Assembly: GCA_031291275.1 (NCBI GenBank) | Contig: JARLJJ010000669.1 | Location: 1 to 39,879, forward strand | DNA from: Formivibrio sp. | GTDB taxonomy: Bacteria; Pseudomonadota; Gammaproteobacteria; Burkholderiales; Chitinibacteraceae | Reading direction: 5' to 3' | Length of the DNA stretch: 39,879 nucleotides | In this document: piece after piece, positions 1-9,263 of the stretch | How positions within the stretch are numbered: the first letter of the stretch is position 1 | How the letters are laid out: every line of letters starts with the position of its first letter | Notes under the pieces: model-generated | What the model saw: the letters and a program-made list of their open reading frames with translations, nothing else | Told to the model about the DNA's origin: nothing | The model's database searches: none | Program-made: the position numbers and the translations under genes

Positions 1-780
1 ATCGATGGCGCCACCTACTTCCTTTCCCCCGAACGGGCGATGGAAATCCAGCGCCTGCTGGGTTCCGACATCCAAATGGTGCTCGACGAATGCCCGGCCT
101 TTGGCGGCGGCGAAGAGGTGATCGAAAAATCCCTCGCCATGACGCTGCGCTGGGCTAAGCGCTCGCGCGAAGCCTTTGGCGAACAGCCGGGCAAAGGCTG
201 TTTCGGCATCGTGCAGGGCGGCACCTTTGCGCATCTGCGTGAGCGCTCGGCGGCGGGCCTGCAAGAGATCGGCTTTCACGGCTATGCCGTGGGCGGACTG
301 GCCGTTGGCGAGCCGCAAGAGATGATGTTCGAGACCCTCGACTTCACCATGCCGCATCTACCCACCGACCGGCCGCGCTACCTGATGGGCGTGGGCAAGC
401 CCGATGACATCGTCGGCGCGGTGCTGCGCGGCATCGATATGTTCGATTGCGTGCTGCCGACGCGCTCCGGCCGCAATGCCCAAGCCTTTACCTGGAGCGG
501 CACGCTGAACCTGCGCAATGCTTGCCACGCGGAAGACCCGGGCCCCATCGACGAGAATTGCCGCTGCCCCGCCTGCCGCAAGTTTTCGCGGGCCTATCTG
601 CACCATGTGGTCAAGGCGCAGGAGATTATCGGTTCCATGCTGCTCACCTGGCACAATCTGACATTCTATCAAGATTTGATGGCAGGGCTGCGCGCGGCCG
701 TGGCGGAGGGGCAGGTTCAGGCCTTTGCAGCAGATTTTAGGACGCGCTACCAAAAGGACAGTGCAAGCCAAGAGGGCTGA
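1..780 (+). CDS. tgt: Queuine tRNA-ribosyltransferase, C-terminal part (start lies before the window)
   Basis: Tgt swaps guanine-34 of GUN-anticodon tRNAs for the queuosine precursor base, in the cytoplasm. The frame is open from base 1, so the gene begins upstream; about 259 residues are visible. Seen: an SPERAMEIQ segment then DIQMVLDEC near the start, the GGLAVGEP loop, the catalytic-region stretch [14 protein letters not shown], and the zinc site CRCPACRKF followed by a YLHH segment. All are family hallmarks. It is GC-rich (about 62% in a line I counted), unlike the polysaccharide genes that follow. About 290 bp without a recognisable gene separate it from the next gene, so it is probably the conserved left flank of the locus and not part of it. 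Confidence 0.97.
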   Translation: MDGATYFLSPERAMEIQRLLGSDIQMVLDECPAFGGGEEVIEKSLAMTLRWAKRSREAFGEQPGKGCFGIVQGGTFAHLRERSAAGLQEIGFHGYAVGGLAVGEPQEMMFETLDFTMPHLPTDRPRYLMGVGKPDDIVGAVLRGIDMFDCVLPTRSGRNAQAFTWSGTLNLRNACHAEDPGPIDENCRCPACRKFSRAYLHHVVKAQEIIGSMLLTWHNLTFYQDLMAGLRAAVAEGQVQAFAADFRTRYQKDSASQEG

Positions 781-1069
781 GGCGCCGGAGCTTTAGACAA
801 ATGCCAATTTTGCTGCGGCCTCCACCGCGCCAATGGCGATCCAGTTCGGTATTGACGCACTGATAATGACGAGCTGGCGTATCGATTACATCGGCTGCTT
901 CTGCAATCCAAGGCGCCAGCACTCGGCAATCGGGTGTGTGAGCTCAATGGACTTCGAAGCGAAGGCAGGATTAGCTGAGGCGGGTGTCAACCGAACCGGC
1001 AACGCTCACGACGCTGTGGTCGCGTTAATAAGGGGCTTCAGGAAGATTTGACCTCTTCTGGGGGACGCG

Positions 1070-2149
1070 ATGGATGAAAATAAAGACAAAATCATTTGTT
1101 GGGGGCATCCGAATTTACAAAATCCCGTGCTTCGCAATATGTACTTCAAACAACTCTACAACGCTCTCTCAGGGAACAATGTAGAATGCCGTTGCGGTTA
1201 CTTTAATTTATGGTTTTCGAAATTTGACTTGATACATATTCAATTTCCGCAACAAATCGGGTTTCATCGCAATATTCTTCTTTCAACGCTGAAAGCTATA
1301 TTGTTGCTTGGCGGCATCCTCATCGCTCGGATGCGCGGGAAACCCGTCGTCTGGACGATGCACAATACCGCTCCGCATGATCCTGCAAAGTGGCCGTGGC
1401 TCGCAGCCGTTTGTTGGCGAACGTTTCAGCGCATAGCCACGGGAAGCATCTATTTGACAGAGGGTGGGCGAAGGATAGCAGTTGAAAAATATCCAAGTGT
1501 CGTCCAACGAGCCTACGCCGTTATACCGCATGGGCATTATTGCGCCGTGAGCGGCACTTTGGATGACAAAGCGGCCTCCAAAAAACGCTTAGGCTATAGC
1601 GAAAGTGATCGCATATTTGCCTATTTGGGGGGCATTAGGCCTTACAAAGGGTGTGTCGATTTGGTTCGGGCCTTCAATGGGATTGAAGACTCATTGAATC
1701 TGAATTTGATCGTTTGTGGACCGTGCGTGCCGTCTGAGCAGCGTAAGCTTGAGTCCCTCTCCGGCCAAAATAGTCATATTCTTTTGAACTTTGCCAAGAC
1801 GGACGACGATGCCTTCAGGCAGGTATTGGCAGTGAGCGATCTTGTTGTCCTGCCATATCGAGACATTCTGAACTCCGGCTCCGTCTTCCACACACTCTCA
1901 TTGGCCCGGCCGGTGTGCGCGCCGCGGCTTGGCGCTTTGCCGGAGGTTCAACAAATTGTTGGCAGTGATTGGCTATATCTCTACGATCCACCGCTCAGGG
2001 CGGACATTCTTTTGGATGCGATGAGCTGGGCCATTAACACGCATCGCACGTCACCCGACCTTTCCTATTTTGACTGGGGAAAGATCGGCAAGATGCATCG
2101 GGAATTCTACGAATCCCAGTTGGGGTTGCCGAAAAAGGCCATTGCATGA
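1070..2149 (+). CDS. GT4-like glycosyltransferase
   Basis: A 359-residue cytoplasmic or membrane-associated glycosyltransferase with the two-domain GT-B layout. The N-terminal half has DLIHIQFP (about 53-60), a hydrophobic helix (about 70-88) and VVWTMHNTAPHD (about 93-104), typical of acceptor-side domains of polysaccharide GTs. The C-terminal half opens with FAYLGGIRPYKG (about 183-194) and carries VLPYRDILNSGSV (about 260-272), the nucleotide-sugar side. The ATG at 1070 follows a purine-rich GGGGGACGCG stretch. It is the first gene of the polysaccharide locus on this strand, and its stop lies about 20 bp before the pyruvyl transferase start. Donor and acceptor cannot be read from sequence. 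Confidence 0.85.
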   Translation: MDENKDKIICWGHPNLQNPVLRNMYFKQLYNALSGNNVECRCGYFNLWFSKFDLIHIQFPQQIGFHRNILLSTLKAILLLGGILIARMRGKPVVWTMHNTAPHDPAKWPWLAAVCWRTFQRIATGSIYLTEGGRRIAVEKYPSVVQRAYAVIPHGHYCAVSGTLDDKAASKKRLGYSESDRIFAYLGGIRPYKGCVDLVRAFNGIEDSLNLNLIVCGPCVPSEQRKLESLSGQNSHILLNFAKTDDDAFRQVLAVSDLVVLPYRDILNSGSVFHTLSLARPVCAPRLGALPEVQQIVGSDWLYLYDPPLRADILLDAMSWAINTHRTSPDLSYFDWGKIGKMHREFYESQLGLPKKAIA

Positions 2150-2171
2150 GCTTGATCGGGCGGTGATCGAT

Positions 2172-2954
2172 ATGTGGCAAATTTTGCGACGGCGGTCCGC
2201 GCAGGTCGAACTATGCTGGTGGCGCCCAGCCAACGGCACAATCAATTTCGGCGACGCACTTTCTCCGGTTATTGTTGACGCCATGCTGGCGCGCCGGAAA
2301 CTTTCCCGTGATAGCGCCGCTTTGCGCAGGAAACGTCTATTGGCAATCGGCTCCTGCCTGCATTTCGCACGGACCGGGGACGTGATTTGGGGTGCGGGTA
2401 TCAATGGCAAGATAGCGGAAGGGCGCCATCGTTTTCGCGACCTTGATGTGCGCGCCGTTCGTGGACCGCTAACTGCCCAATTCTTGCGCAAGCGCGGTAT
2501 TTCGGTGCCCGAGGTCTATGGTGATCCGGCGCTGTTGTTGCCCTACGTGATGCCGTGGGAAGCGGTTGAGCAGGACGAGCCCTATATCGTCATGCCCAAT
2601 TTGAACGATCTCGCCGAGCTGGGCGTAGTCGAGCATTTGGTCTCGCCGCTTTCCCCGTGGGCGGACTGTATCGCCCGCATCCGGACAAGCCGGCTGGTTA
2701 TAGCAAGCTCGCTCCATGCACTTATAGCGGCGGAGGCCTTTGGCATCCCGGCGCGCGCCTTGCGGCTGTCCGATGTCGAAGCGCCCTTCAAATACCGCGA
2801 CTATCTTTTGGCTACCGGCCGACCGGAGCTGGTATTCGCGCGTTCCGTAGACGAAGCCTTGGAAATGGGGGGAATGCCGCCGCCACAATTTGATCCCGCC
2901 CCTCTGCTGCAGGCTTTTCCCTACGACCTGTGGGGTGCAGATTTGTCCGCATGA
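2172..2954 (+). CDS. Polysaccharide pyruvyl transferase family protein
   Basis: Members of this family transfer pyruvate from phosphoenolpyruvate onto a sugar as a ketal, adding negative charge to exopolysaccharides. Seen: NFGDAL (about 25-30), GAGINGK (about 74-80), AVRGPLTAQFL with EVYGDPALLLP (about 95-124), and ASSLHALIAAEAFGIP (about 178-193). These are the ordered motifs of the PF04230 fold. At about 260 residues it is compact; many relatives are 300-400. I chose the ATG at 2172; an in-frame GTG at 2163 is equally possible, while the frame itself stays open further upstream inside the preceding gene. It lies immediately downstream of the glycosyltransferase gene, so the two are likely co-transcribed. 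Confidence 0.88.
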   Translation: MWQILRRRSAQVELCWWRPANGTINFGDALSPVIVDAMLARRKLSRDSAALRRKRLLAIGSCLHFARTGDVIWGAGINGKIAEGRHRFRDLDVRAVRGPLTAQFLRKRGISVPEVYGDPALLLPYVMPWEAVEQDEPYIVMPNLNDLAELGVVEHLVSPLSPWADCIARIRTSRLVIASSLHALIAAEAFGIPARALRLSDVEAPFKYRDYLLATGRPELVFARSVDEALEMGGMPPPQFDPAPLLQAFPYDLWGADLSA

Positions 2955-3034
2955 TGGGGCGAAATATTTGGCCTAGGGCGCGATAGCCTGCGTTGAATGG
3001 GGTTACGTAGCGAACGAGGTATTTCGCACTGTGT

Positions 3035-4504
3035 TCACGGTGCCGGTGCATCCGCCATATTCAGACCTGTCAGTTCGTTTTTGACCGATCGCAAAGTCGA
3101 CGGAGTGAGTAAGACTATAAGAACCCCGTAGAGAATGGCGCCTGCTGGAATCAGTATCGCGAGTTTCGTCAAGGCGTTGACGCCCGGTAGTACGGCTGCA
3201 CGCGCATACCACACGCAGGTTCCCATCGCAGCAGCGCAACCAAATGCGGGAAATAGTGATGTTGCCACAGCGCGGAGATCAAGTGCGGTGGCCTTTTTGA
3301 CGAGAGCGAGACCGACGCCCGTTAACAACAAGCCACGCAACATCAAGCCAATTGCGGCCCAGCGCAAACCGAAGTGGGCGAAGCTCAGGACGGCAACTAT
3401 TGTCGCCACAAGGCTCGTGAGGCTGTAGGAAAAATTAAGATCTGCCCGCTTGGCGGCAGTCAATACCGAAGGCGTAAATGCCGTTACGCAGGTGAGTGCT
3501 GCGAGAGGGGACAGCCAAAGCATCACGATAGCGCTCGGAAGCCAGCGAGGGCCGAACAACAGAAGCGTGATTTCGGGCGCGATTGCGGCAATTCCGAAGA
3601 ACAGCGGAAAGGCAACAAAACCGCATAGAGAGGACATCCGCAAATACGCACTCGCGATGCGTTGCGGTGTTTCGAGGCGCGACAACCCCGCAAGTGCGAC
3701 GCGTTGAAGCGGCGTTACGACAACATCGGTAGCGGCAGAGAGGAGACGCGAGCCGACCCGAAAAAAGCCCACTGCTGCCGGACTTAATATCACGCCAATG
3801 ATGATGTCCGGCGCACGGGAACTCATTTGCGCCATGAACGCCACACCGGTTAGGTAACCTGCGAAACTGCCATGTGACTTCAGCAGGCGCATGGAGAAGT
3901 ATCTGCGTGGTACCCAGCGCGCGGCCTGCCAACCCAATATGGTTTGCAGTAGGACCACGATAATCCGGCTGGTCACCAGAGCCCACACACCCCAGCCCAT
4001 GAGCGCAAGGAAGACGCCGATCCCACCTCCGCCAAATGCCGCATAAATGTTCCGTCGGGCGAGCGCTTGGAAGCGCATGTCGCGCTGGAGCTTGGCTTCG
4101 TGGGTCGCAGAAATGGACGTTATCGCGGGGATCACTGCCAACCACGACAGAATGGCTCCTACTTCCCGATGGCCAACTCTGATTAGGAGCAGGGCTCCGA
4201 CCCAGACCATGACGGCGAGCGCCGAGCAAACAATGATATTGGTCCAGAACACCGTGGCCGCGAAGTCTTCGTCCCAATCGGATCGCTGGATGATAGCCTG
4301 GGATAGGCCCGTAGTAGCGAAAGGCGTGATGATCTCTGCAAAAACGGCTGCGAAGGCCACTTGGCCGAACTTTCCCGGGCCAACGAGGCGGGCCAACAAA
4401 AGAAAGATCCCGAAAGCAATGGCGTTGACTGCCAATCTGCTGGCGCCGTCCCATATGGAAGCATGGAAGAACTTAATCCTTAGGCCCATCCGGACCCCAG
4501 ACAT
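3035..4504 (-). CDS. Polysaccharide flippase, WzxC-like (MOP superfamily)
   Basis: A polytopic inner-membrane protein of 489 residues with many hydrophobic helices, the usual size for Wzx/WzxC proteins that flip lipid-linked repeat units to the periplasm. The N-terminal part has LLARLVGPGKFGQVAFA followed by TTGLSQAIIQR, a signature of the WzxC/RfbX branch. The ATG at 4504 gives the listed start; MGLRIKFF, five codons in, is an alternative. It is on the minus strand between plus-strand genes, converging with the pyruvyl transferase gene (80 bp gap) and divergent from the GT34-like gene, so it has its own promoter. A second, different flippase lies at 28954-30498. Confidence 0.9.
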   Translation of the reverse strand: MSGVRMGLRIKFFHASIWDGASRLAVNAIAFGIFLLLARLVGPGKFGQVAFAAVFAEIITPFATTGLSQAIIQRSDWDEDFAATVFWTNIIVCSALAVMVWVGALLLIRVGHREVGAILSWLAVIPAITSISATHEAKLQRDMRFQALARRNIYAAFGGGGIGVFLALMGWGVWALVTSRIIVVLLQTILGWQAARWVPRRYFSMRLLKSHGSFAGYLTGVAFMAQMSSRAPDIIIGVILSPAAVGFFRVGSRLLSAATDVVVTPLQRVALAGLSRLETPQRIASAYLRMSSLCGFVAFPLFFGIAAIAPEITLLLFGPRWLPSAIVMLWLSPLAALTCVTAFTPSVLTAAKRADLNFSYSLTSLVATIVAVLSFAHFGLRWAAIGLMLRGLLLTGVGLALVKKATALDLRAVATSLFPAFGCAAAMGTCVWYARAAVLPGVNALTKLAILIPAGAILYGVLIVLLTPSTLRSVKNELTGLNMADAPAP

Positions 4505-4678
4505 ATCGAGCGTTGCCCCATATCGCTTCCGATCATAACCTTCCGTAGCGGACTTAATGCCAAATGTTGCATTTTCGCCGCTGGAGCAGTCCTAGCACGC
4601 CGCATTTCATCTGATCCATTGCTTGGCCAGGAGGCGCCGCACGGCTATGTTGCCGCAGAATCGAGTGGGCGGGGACAG

Positions 4679-5368
4679 ATGCAAATTGGTATTGTTTCTG
4701 GCTCGGATGATCCGCATCTGAAATCGCAAACGAATCACCAATTCTACGCCCGCCTTCATGGCTACGCCTATGAATTCGATACGTCGCGCTATTGGTGGCT
4801 GCAGACGCCGCATTTTCGAAAATTGCGGACCGTGCAAAAGGCACTCTCAGAGCACGACTGGACGTTTTGGATAGATGACGATGCGTTTTTTACGCAAATG
4901 GAACTACCGCTTGAAAGATTATTGCAAGACGTTCCGGACGACGTCTTCTTGATCATTTGTTCGAGTCCGGTAAGCCCTGATGGCAAGCACACCTTCGTTT
5001 CGTCGGGTCAGTTCTTGATCAAAAATTGCCCAACATCGGCTGAATTTATTCGGCGTGTTTTAGCGACGTCCGTTAGGAGTGCCCGTAAGTGGTGGGACCC
5101 TGCAATCTACGGCAGTTTCACCAACGGCGACCAGGATGCCATTGTCTATCGTCTGGTAACGGATGGCCTGTTGGCCCGAGTGAAAATCTACCCCTATCAG
5201 GCGTTTAATTGCCGAACCTATCACTACGACAAGTCTCTCAACGAGCACTTCCTGGTTCATTTTGCCGGGGTGCCTGACAAAGCTGTCGCGGTTCGCGAAT
5301 TTGCGACTCGCTTTGGCGTGGATGAGACCCTTCTTCCGTCCCCGCAACACTATCGCGAGAGGGCCTAA
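4679..5368 (+). CDS. GT34-like (galactosyltransferase GMA12/MNN10 type) glycosyltransferase
   Basis: A 229-residue protein I read as a small GT-A glycosyltransferase. Seen: an N-terminal strand QIGIVSGSDD, a Tyr/Trp-rich segment (RYWWLQTPHF, about 37-46), a metal-binding acidic triad in FWIDDDAF (about 63-70), VSSGQFLIKN (about 107-116), and SFTNGDQDAIV (about 146-156). The order, with DDD followed by a NGDQDA motif, resembles the GMA12/MNN10 galactosyl/xylosyltransferase family, best known from eukaryotes. The ATG at 4679 follows a GGGCGGGGA stretch; the frame is open upstream to 4619 but that part is not protein-like. It stands alone, divergent from the flippase gene. Confidence 0.72.
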   Translation: MQIGIVSGSDDPHLKSQTNHQFYARLHGYAYEFDTSRYWWLQTPHFRKLRTVQKALSEHDWTFWIDDDAFFTQMELPLERLLQDVPDDVFLIICSSPVSPDGKHTFVSSGQFLIKNCPTSAEFIRRVLATSVRSARKWWDPAIYGSFTNGDQDAIVYRLVTDGLLARVKIYPYQAFNCRTYHYDKSLNEHFLVHFAGVPDKAVAVREFATRFGVDETLLPSPQHYRERA

Positions 5369-5730
5369 TCCCCTTGTGAATTGGTTTGTTGTGTGCGTCT
5401 CTCGCAGAGATCTGCCTTCCAGGATTGACCGCTGCGCGGCATATCTCGCGTAACGGCTAGATCTGTCGTCTGCGATGCATCTGAGGCTCTCGAGGGCACG
5501 GAACACACGCGAATTGCAAAATGAGGGCATAATTGCTGTGCTCTATTGCCGATACCGTGTGTTGAGCCAGGTGATACCCGGTAATCCTCATCGCTGTGCG
5601 GTAAATTTGCCCGTCTTGGCTCCCTCCTGTATTAGCCGAAGGTGGAGGGGCTGCGCGTTCATGCGGCGCTGCAATGCCTGCCTATTCCTACCCAATTTCC
5701 TTATAAGAGCACGTTGATTCAGGCTGGATT
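5369..5730. other. Intergenic stretch, no gene recognised
   Basis: About 360 bp between the GT34-like gene and the WcaI-like gene. The only plus-strand open frame (5475-5717, 80 codons) has an Arg/Cys-rich, low-complexity composition unlike its neighbours and no recognisable motif. A promoter for the downstream gene is expected here but I could not identify one. Confidence 0.6.
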
Positions 5731-6987
5731 ATGAGAAATTCGATGGCCCCCCGAATGAAGTCCTCTAGCGCAGCCGAACCGCGATCAAGACGGGTGCTGC
5801 TATACAGCATGAACTTCACCCCCGAGCCGATTGGGATTGGAAAATATTCTGGCGAACTCGCCGAATATCTCAGCGCTAGTGGTTATCAAGTCGAGGTCGT
5901 TGCGGCGGTTCCCCACTATCCCGGTTGGCAGATATTCAAAAAACACAGGAATTGGTGGCGCACAGAAACGAATAATGGGGTGCGTATCAGCCGCTGTCCC
6001 CTTTATGTCTGTCGAAATATGCGCGGCCTATCGCGTGTTCTGTGCCCGATTTCATTCGCGCTCAGCTCCGCGATCACAGTTATATGGCGCGTCTTGGTAT
6101 TCCGGCCAGCCACAATTATGTGTGTTGAGCCGACGCTTTTTGCGGCACCGGCGGCGCTGCTTGCGTCCGCTCTAACGGGTGCAAGAACAGTATTGCATGT
6201 GCAAGATTTGGAAATCGACGCAGCCTTCGCCGTGGCCCATCTTCGTGGCAAATGGCTGCGTCGGCTGGCCGAGGCCTATGAGCGGCTGGTGATGAAATCC
6301 TTCGACCAGGTCGTCACGATTTCGCTAAAGATGCGCGATTTAATCCGCGGAAAGGGTGTGAAACCGGAGCGGCTATCGGTTGTCCGCAATTGGGTCGATA
6401 CAAACGAGATCAAGCCGATGGCTTGTCCGTCGCCGTTCCGAGCGGAATTGGGCATTCCCGACAGCACTTTTGTTGTTTTGTACTCGGGAAATCTGGGTCT
6501 CAAACAGGGTCTTGAGATAATTCCGGAGATTGCCGCCAAACTGGTCGAGCACAAAGATATTCTATTTCTTCTGTTCGGCGATGGCCCAGAGAAAGCAGGT
6601 CTCATAGAGAAAAGTAAGAGTCTGCCTAACCTTCGGGTCTATCCCCTGCAGCCTCGGGAGCGACTTTCTGCGCTACTCAATTTGGCCGATGCACATATAT
6701 TGACGCAAAGACAAGGTACCACTGACCTAGTGCTGCCATCGAAATTGGGCGGGATGCTGGCGAGCGGAAGGCACTGTATCGTAATGGCCGACGCTGGCAC
6801 CGAACTCCACGAGTTCTTGCAGGGCGCAGCCATACTGCTGAAACCGGGCAACATCGAGGAGTGTTCGGAGGTCATACTCCACTTGCGTGGCACTATGCCG
6901 GATGGATGCGCCGCGCTGCAACGATGTCTCGGCGAAATGGGCGCCGATGCGTGCCTGTCTCGCTTTTCGGAAATCCTGGTTGGCTAA
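5731..6987 (+). CDS. WcaI-like glycosyltransferase (GT4)
   Basis: A 418-residue GT-B glycosyltransferase. The N-terminal domain begins with the WcaI-type signature MNFTPEPIGIGKYSGELAEYL (within about 27-47), followed by VPHYPGW and by CVEPTLF-ALTGARTVLHVQDLEIDAAF. This is the pattern of enzymes annotated as colanic acid biosynthesis glycosyltransferase WcaI. The C-terminal half has LYSGNLGLKQGLEII, LFGDGPEKAGL and VLPSKLGGMLASGR for the nucleotide-sugar site. The first 20 or so residues (Ser/Arg-rich) look like an unstructured leader, so the true start could be an internal Met. WcaI in enterobacteria acts in the colanic acid pathway; the sugar specificity here is unknown. Confidence 0.9.
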   Translation: MRNSMAPRMKSSSAAEPRSRRVLLYSMNFTPEPIGIGKYSGELAEYLSASGYQVEVVAAVPHYPGWQIFKKHRNWWRTETNNGVRISRCPLYVCRNMRGLSRVLCPISFALSSAITVIWRVLVFRPATIMCVEPTLFAAPAALLASALTGARTVLHVQDLEIDAAFAVAHLRGKWLRRLAEAYERLVMKSFDQVVTISLKMRDLIRGKGVKPERLSVVRNWVDTNEIKPMACPSPFRAELGIPDSTFVVLYSGNLGLKQGLEIIPEIAAKLVEHKDILFLLFGDGPEKAGLIEKSKSLPNLRVYPLQPRERLSALLNLADAHILTQRQGTTDLVLPSKLGGMLASGRHCIVMADAGTELHEFLQGAAILLKPGNIEECSEVILHLRGTMPDGCAALQRCLGEMGADACLSRFSEILVG

Positions 6988-7341
6988 AGATTATGGTCTT
7001 CGTACTGTCTGCGCGATGGCATCGTTCGATGGAACGCCAATCGGAACATCGGCTTTGTCGAAGCGCCTTGTGTGAGCAGCCTGATCCCCTTTAGCTGATG
7101 TTATTGCAAGGCAGTGGAGTGCGTGGGCAAGCCCAACTTTTCGGGTGACGTAAAGCAGCCAGGCCGTTGGCCGGCGCTGCGAAATCGGCGTCGAAGTCTG
7201 CCGCAAGCACTACGGAGTTCGATGCAATGCATGCGCGATAGTCGCTTCAGTATTGACTAAAAGAACTCTGCAGGCCATCAAGGAACTAGCACATAAAGGT
7301 CGAGCAAAGGCGACCTCTCGGGTGTGAGGACCTCTAGCCGC
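6988..7341. other. Intergenic stretch, no gene recognised
   Basis: About 350 bp between the WcaI-like gene and the SDR pair. Short open frames are shadows or random-looking. No clear hairpin-plus-T-run or promoter stood out. Confidence 0.5.
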
Positions 7342-8175
7342 ATGATGACTGACAGCCAGAGACTTGTACTCGTCGGAGCGGGCAGCTTCATTGCGCGCCA
7401 TGTTTATGACAAGGCTATTGCCGAGGGGCTTGCAGTCATTGGTGTCTCCCATGACGCGGACCTTGGTGCAGTCATTCTGCCGGACGATATTGTTGTCAAT
7501 TTCGGTGTGACTCCGTCGTACATGACCGCGGCCTATACCGAAGAGAATGATTTCGATCTCAGGGTGGCCCGATGCGCCCATGCCGCCAAGGCTCGGTTTG
7601 TCGCGATCAGCACACGCAAGGTCTATTCCGCCGAACATCGCTGGAGCGCCACAGAGCCTACCGGAGGAACTGGCGATGGCAGTTTTTACGGCGCAAACAA
7701 GGCAATCAGTGAAAGGGCTATCGCTGAACTTATCGGCCCGAAGTTGTTGATCTTGCGCCTCTCCAATATCTTTGGATTCGAGTTTCGGTACGCGCCGCAA
7801 CGGTGCACCTTTCTCTCACGAATGCTCTCAGATCTGCGGGAGAAAAATTCGATATTCTTCGATATGGCGCCTCAGTCGCAGCGGGACTTTCTCCCAGTTG
7901 AGCGCTGTGCTAGCATGATTATCGCTGCAATTAGCAGGGGGCTCTCGGGCATCTACAATGTTGGCTGCGGCTTTCCGATTGCTTGCGGTAGCGTGGCGCA
8001 ATGGGTTATGGAAGGGTTTGGTGGGGGAAGGCTTGTTGTATCCAACCATGAGATTCGGGACGAATTCTTCTTGGATATGACGAAGTGGCGAGAGAGCGGT
8101 CTGCCGCTTAATATTTCGCCCGATGAGCTTCATTCCTATTGTATTGCTTTGGGAAGGATTCTTCGGCTTGCGTAA
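7342..8175 (+). CDS. NAD(P)-dependent SDR-family sugar epimerase/reductase
   Basis: An extended short-chain dehydrogenase of about 277 residues acting on nucleotide sugars. Seen: a Rossmann glycine motif LVGAGSFIARHV near the N-terminus, VAISTRKVYS before the active site, the catalytic Tyr-x3-Lys in FYGANKAISE, RLSNIFGFE, and a substrate loop QRDFLPVERC. ATG codons occur at 7342 and 7345; a GTG at 7324 is in frame. It overlaps the following RmlB-like dehydratase gene if that gene uses the TTG at 8168, so the two probably act in sequence: a 4,6-dehydratase product reduced or epimerised by this enzyme. The exact product sugar cannot be told. Confidence 0.82.
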   Translation: MMTDSQRLVLVGAGSFIARHVYDKAIAEGLAVIGVSHDADLGAVILPDDIVVNFGVTPSYMTAAYTEENDFDLRVARCAHAAKARFVAISTRKVYSAEHRWSATEPTGGTGDGSFYGANKAISERAIAELIGPKLLILRLSNIFGFEFRYAPQRCTFLSRMLSDLREKNSIFFDMAPQSQRDFLPVERCASMIIAAISRGLSGIYNVGCGFPIACGSVAQWVMEGFGGGRLVVSNHEIRDEFFLDMTKWRESGLPLNISPDELHSYCIALGRILRLA

Positions 8176-9136
8176 AATACTTCTTACAGGCGGTGCTGGC
8201 TTTATTGGGTCACATGTAGCGGAACGGCTTTGCGGCGCATTTCCGGGCGCTGAAGTTGTCATCTTGGATAAGATGACGTATGCGGCCGATTATTCGTATA
8301 TCACAGACTTGGTGACCCAGGGGCAGGCAAAGCTGGTTGTGGGCGATGTCTGCGATTACGAGCTTTGTAACCGTCTCGCTTCTGGCTGTGATTTGGTTAT
8401 TCACGCTGCAGCGGAGAGCCATGTCGATCGGTCCTTTCGCAGTTCCATTCTCTTTACGCAGACTAATACGCTAGGTACGCACACGGTGTTGGAAGCTTGC
8501 CGGTCTGCTGGCGTGCCTCGCATCATTCATGTCAGCACCGACGAGGTGTATGGAGAGGTTTTGGCTGGGGATTGCATCGAAACCCAGTTTCTCAACCCTA
8601 CCAATCCTTATTCTTCCTCCAAAGCTGCCGCCGAGATGGTGGTTAGCGGTTATTTGCACTCCTTCAAACTTCCGATCATCACCGTTCGTGCCAATAATAT
8701 TTTTGGCATCCGGCAATATCCTGAGAAGCTCATTCCTCGAGCAATCATGTCGCTTATTGCAGGTAATAAAATTCCTTTGCACGGTAACGGCGCCAATATC
8801 CGTCATTATCTCTCGGCCCATGATTTCGCCGACGCGCTGGTACTTCTCATCGAAAAGGGCATTCCTGGTGAGGCTTACAATATTGGCTCGCCTGACGAAT
8901 ATGCCAACAAATTCGTTGTCGAAATGATCTGCCGTGAGTTTGGCGCTGATTTCGAAGCGAGTGTCGAGATGGTTCAGGATCGACCATTTAATGACCGTCG
9001 CTATTCCATTTCGTGGAAGAAGATCTCTGAGCTTGGGTGGGAACCGCGCCGGTCCTTGCTGAAAGAGCTGCCGCGCATCATCAAGTGGTACCGCGACAAT
9101 TCCAATCACATAATGGGAAAATTGGTGTTTGACTAA
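8168..9136 (+). CDS. RmlB-like NDP-glucose 4,6-dehydratase
   Basis: An extended SDR of 322 residues that converts an NDP-hexose to the 4-keto-6-deoxy form. Seen: the nucleotide motif TGGAGFIGSH (about 7-16), AAESHVDRSF, the dehydratase triad context HVSTDEVYGE, the catalytic Tyr-x3-Lys in NPYSSSKAAAEM, RANNIFGIRQYPEKLIP and DRRYSISWKK. The Thr-Asp-Glu-Val-Tyr-Gly string is the RmlB hallmark and separates it from plain epimerases. I chose the TTG at 8168 because GGGAAGGA (8151-8158) lies nine bases upstream and the glycine motif then sits at the usual distance; the ATG at 8123 would add 15 residues not typical of the family. No dTDP-sugar nucleotidyltransferase is nearby. Confidence 0.85.
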   Translation: MRKILLTGGAGFIGSHVAERLCGAFPGAEVVILDKMTYAADYSYITDLVTQGQAKLVVGDVCDYELCNRLASGCDLVIHAAAESHVDRSFRSSILFTQTNTLGTHTVLEACRSAGVPRIIHVSTDEVYGEVLAGDCIETQFLNPTNPYSSSKAAAEMVVSGYLHSFKLPIITVRANNIFGIRQYPEKLIPRAIMSLIAGNKIPLHGNGANIRHYLSAHDFADALVLLIEKGIPGEAYNIGSPDEYANKFVVEMICREFGADFEASVEMVQDRPFNDRRYSISWKKISELGWEPRRSLLKELPRIIKWYRDNSNHIMGKLVFD

Positions 9137-9263
9137 CTGAAGTGCCTCGCATCTGCGTGACAGCTTGGGTGACGTCGTTTTGGTGAACACGCCTTTTCCG
9201 AACGATGGACCGTGTTGGGTTTCCTTGCGCAACAAAGGCAATGAAAATTCTTACGGCACGGCT

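Noticed and set aside
2959-3027. Inverted repeat GCGAAATA/TATTTCGC between convergent genes, considered as a terminator
   Set aside because: The arms are more than 50 bases apart and no T-run follows, so a terminator hairpin is unlikely.
3435-4454. Long minus-strand frame of 339 codons overlapping flippase 1
   Set aside because: It is a shadow of the real flippase frame on the same strand; its translation is Arg/His/Cys-rich without membrane helices.
8471-9241. Minus-strand open frame of 256 codons opposite the RmlB-like gene
   Set aside because: The plus-strand frame carries the full SDR signature; this is an antisense shadow.
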